The notes beneath the pieces are model-generated. The model saw only the letters and a list, made by a program, of their open reading frames with translations, had not been told where the DNA came from and made no database searches. The translations under genes were made by a program, and so were the position numbers. From Bacteroidota bacterium (GTDB lineage: Bacteria; Bacteroidota; Bacteroidia; Flavobacteriales; Weeksellaceae): DNA of 64,000 nt. Numbering within the stretch: position 1 is the stretch's first letter; every line of letters starts with the position of its first letter. This document shows positions 63,302 through 64,000 of the stretch, one piece after another. The stretch is from positions 1 to 64,000 of the forward strand of contig JAFAFC010000029.1 of assembly GCA_023423715.1 (NCBI GenBank), read 5' to 3'.

Positions 63302-64000
63302 ATGAAGACAAGAACCTCTTTAATATTGCTTCTCGGATTGTTTTCCGGAATTCAGCTTCAGGCGCAGTTATTCAATACGAGAGATCGTATGGATAATTTG
63401 GAAGATTTTGATGAGAAAAAATTTAGTTGGGGTTTTTATCTCGCGGCGAATAATTATGATTATAAGCTAATTCTTGATCCAAAATACGGGATGAGTGAAG
63501 ATGGAAAGAAAAATCTAATTTCATCAGAATCATCCATGGGTTTTGGGGCAGGTTTAATTGGTAGAATGCGTTTGAATTCGAGTTTTGATTTACGTTTGGA
63601 ACCTGGACTTCAGTTTGTACAAAGAGATTTAACGTTCGATACGCAGGCAAATGATCGCTTTATAACCGATCCTACACTTGTTCGTACCTTATCAGAAACG
63701 GATATGTACAAAACAGTGAAGTCTACGTATATTGACATTCCTTTATTGGTGGAATATCACGGAGATCGCTGGTATAACTCGAGACCTTATGCTGCGGCAG
63801 GAATTAATTATTTGGTGAATTTACAAAGCAATGAAAAGTCGGAAACAGATAATATGCAGAACACATTTCGTTCTACGACGCATAATTTTGGATGGACGGC
63901 AGAAATCGGAATGCAGTTCTATTTTAAACGATTTAAACTAACTCCCGCTTTTAGAGGAACATTTTTCACCAACAATGAAATTGTTAAAGATAATGCAGGA
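63302..64000 (+). CDS. porT: PorT-family outer-membrane protein (3' end outside window)
   Basis: The first 233 codons of an outer-membrane beta-barrel protein with signal peptide (LLLGLFSGIQLQAQ). Segments such as FSWGFYLAANNYDY, LRLEPGLQFVQRDLTF, YIDIPLLVEY and RPYAAAGINYLV fit PorT, a component of the type IX secretion and gliding machinery. Position right after ubiE matches other flavobacteria such as Flavobacterium johnsoniae. The frame is open at the window edge. Confidence 0.9.
   Translation, partial: MKTRTSLILLLGLFSGIQLQAQLFNTRDRMDNLEDFDEKKFSWGFYLAANNYDYKLILDPKYGMSEDGKKNLISSESSMGFGAGLIGRMRLNSSFDLRLEPGLQFVQRDLTFDTQANDRFITDPTLVRTLSETDMYKTVKSTYIDIPLLVEYHGDRWYNSRPYAAAGINYLVNLQSNEKSETDNMQNTFRSTTHNFGWTAEIGMQFYFKRFKLTPAFRGTFFTNNEIVKDNAG

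Overview
The window looks like a chromosomal segment of a low-GC Flavobacteriia (Bacteroidota), probably Weeksellaceae, carrying one large integrated island. The evidence is promoters of the Bacteroidota type TTTG-N19-TAnnTTTG, a PorT-type type IX secretion gene beside ubiE, GLPGLI-family proteins, an RteC-family regulator and an IntDOT-like tyrosine recombinase. The genus assignment is inference.

Left chromosomal flank (1-13085): the 3' part of signal peptidase I, a WbqC-like protein, a class II cyclic-nucleotide phosphodiesterase-like hydrolase, a subtilisin-like protease, a lipocalin-like lipoprotein and an OmpA-family protein. Next comes a four-gene run resembling decaprenylphosphoryl-arabinose synthesis (UbiA-type transferase, DprE1-like oxidase, SDR reductase, HAD phosphatase), two less clear genes, a cysteine desulfurase, thioredoxin and tRNA-Asp.

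Island (about 13086-59419, 46 kb): inserted in the 3' end of the first of two tandem tRNA-Asp genes, with a 17-bp direct repeat at each end. From left to right it carries: (i) integrase and putative integrase-arm sites; (ii) a Septu-like AAA ATPase/HNH nuclease pair; (iii) a cluster of secreted adhesin-like proteins, two of them interrupted (one in-frame stop, one frameshift), followed by a TPR/LuxR-like regulator; (iv) small HTH proteins, RteC, and a replication-type pair (winged-helix protein plus DnaC-like ATPase); (v) an AlbA_2 ATP-binding regulator and a 964-aa protein with a nuclease-like N-terminus; (vi) a complete operon for a secreted, six-cysteine, double-glycine-leader peptide: VKOR/thioredoxin fusion, precursor, two TlpA-like proteins, C39-peptidase ABC exporter and HlyD-type adaptor, with a divergent TPR/AraC regulator and a small lipoprotein; (vii) 1.35 kb of gene-poor, repeat-rich DNA; (viii) a second, mirror-image locus with three GLPGLI proteins, small secreted proteins, a small lipoprotein and a second TPR/AraC regulator; (ix) a phage-like cassette (DUF5675 protein and two holin-like membrane proteins); and (x) a small DNA-binding-like protein next to an outward-facing promoter. 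No relaxase or conjugation genes were seen, so the island is at most mobilisable.

Right chromosomal flank (59420-64000): the second tRNA-Asp, a metallophosphoesterase, a FabH-like ketoacyl synthase, a membrane-anchored hypothetical protein, ubiE and the start of porT.

The best candidate for a little-described system is the six-cysteine peptide operon (40146-48937). Precursor, dedicated disulfide machinery and leader-cleaving exporter lie together, and a partly paralogous regulator/lipoprotein locus faces it across the gene-poor region.
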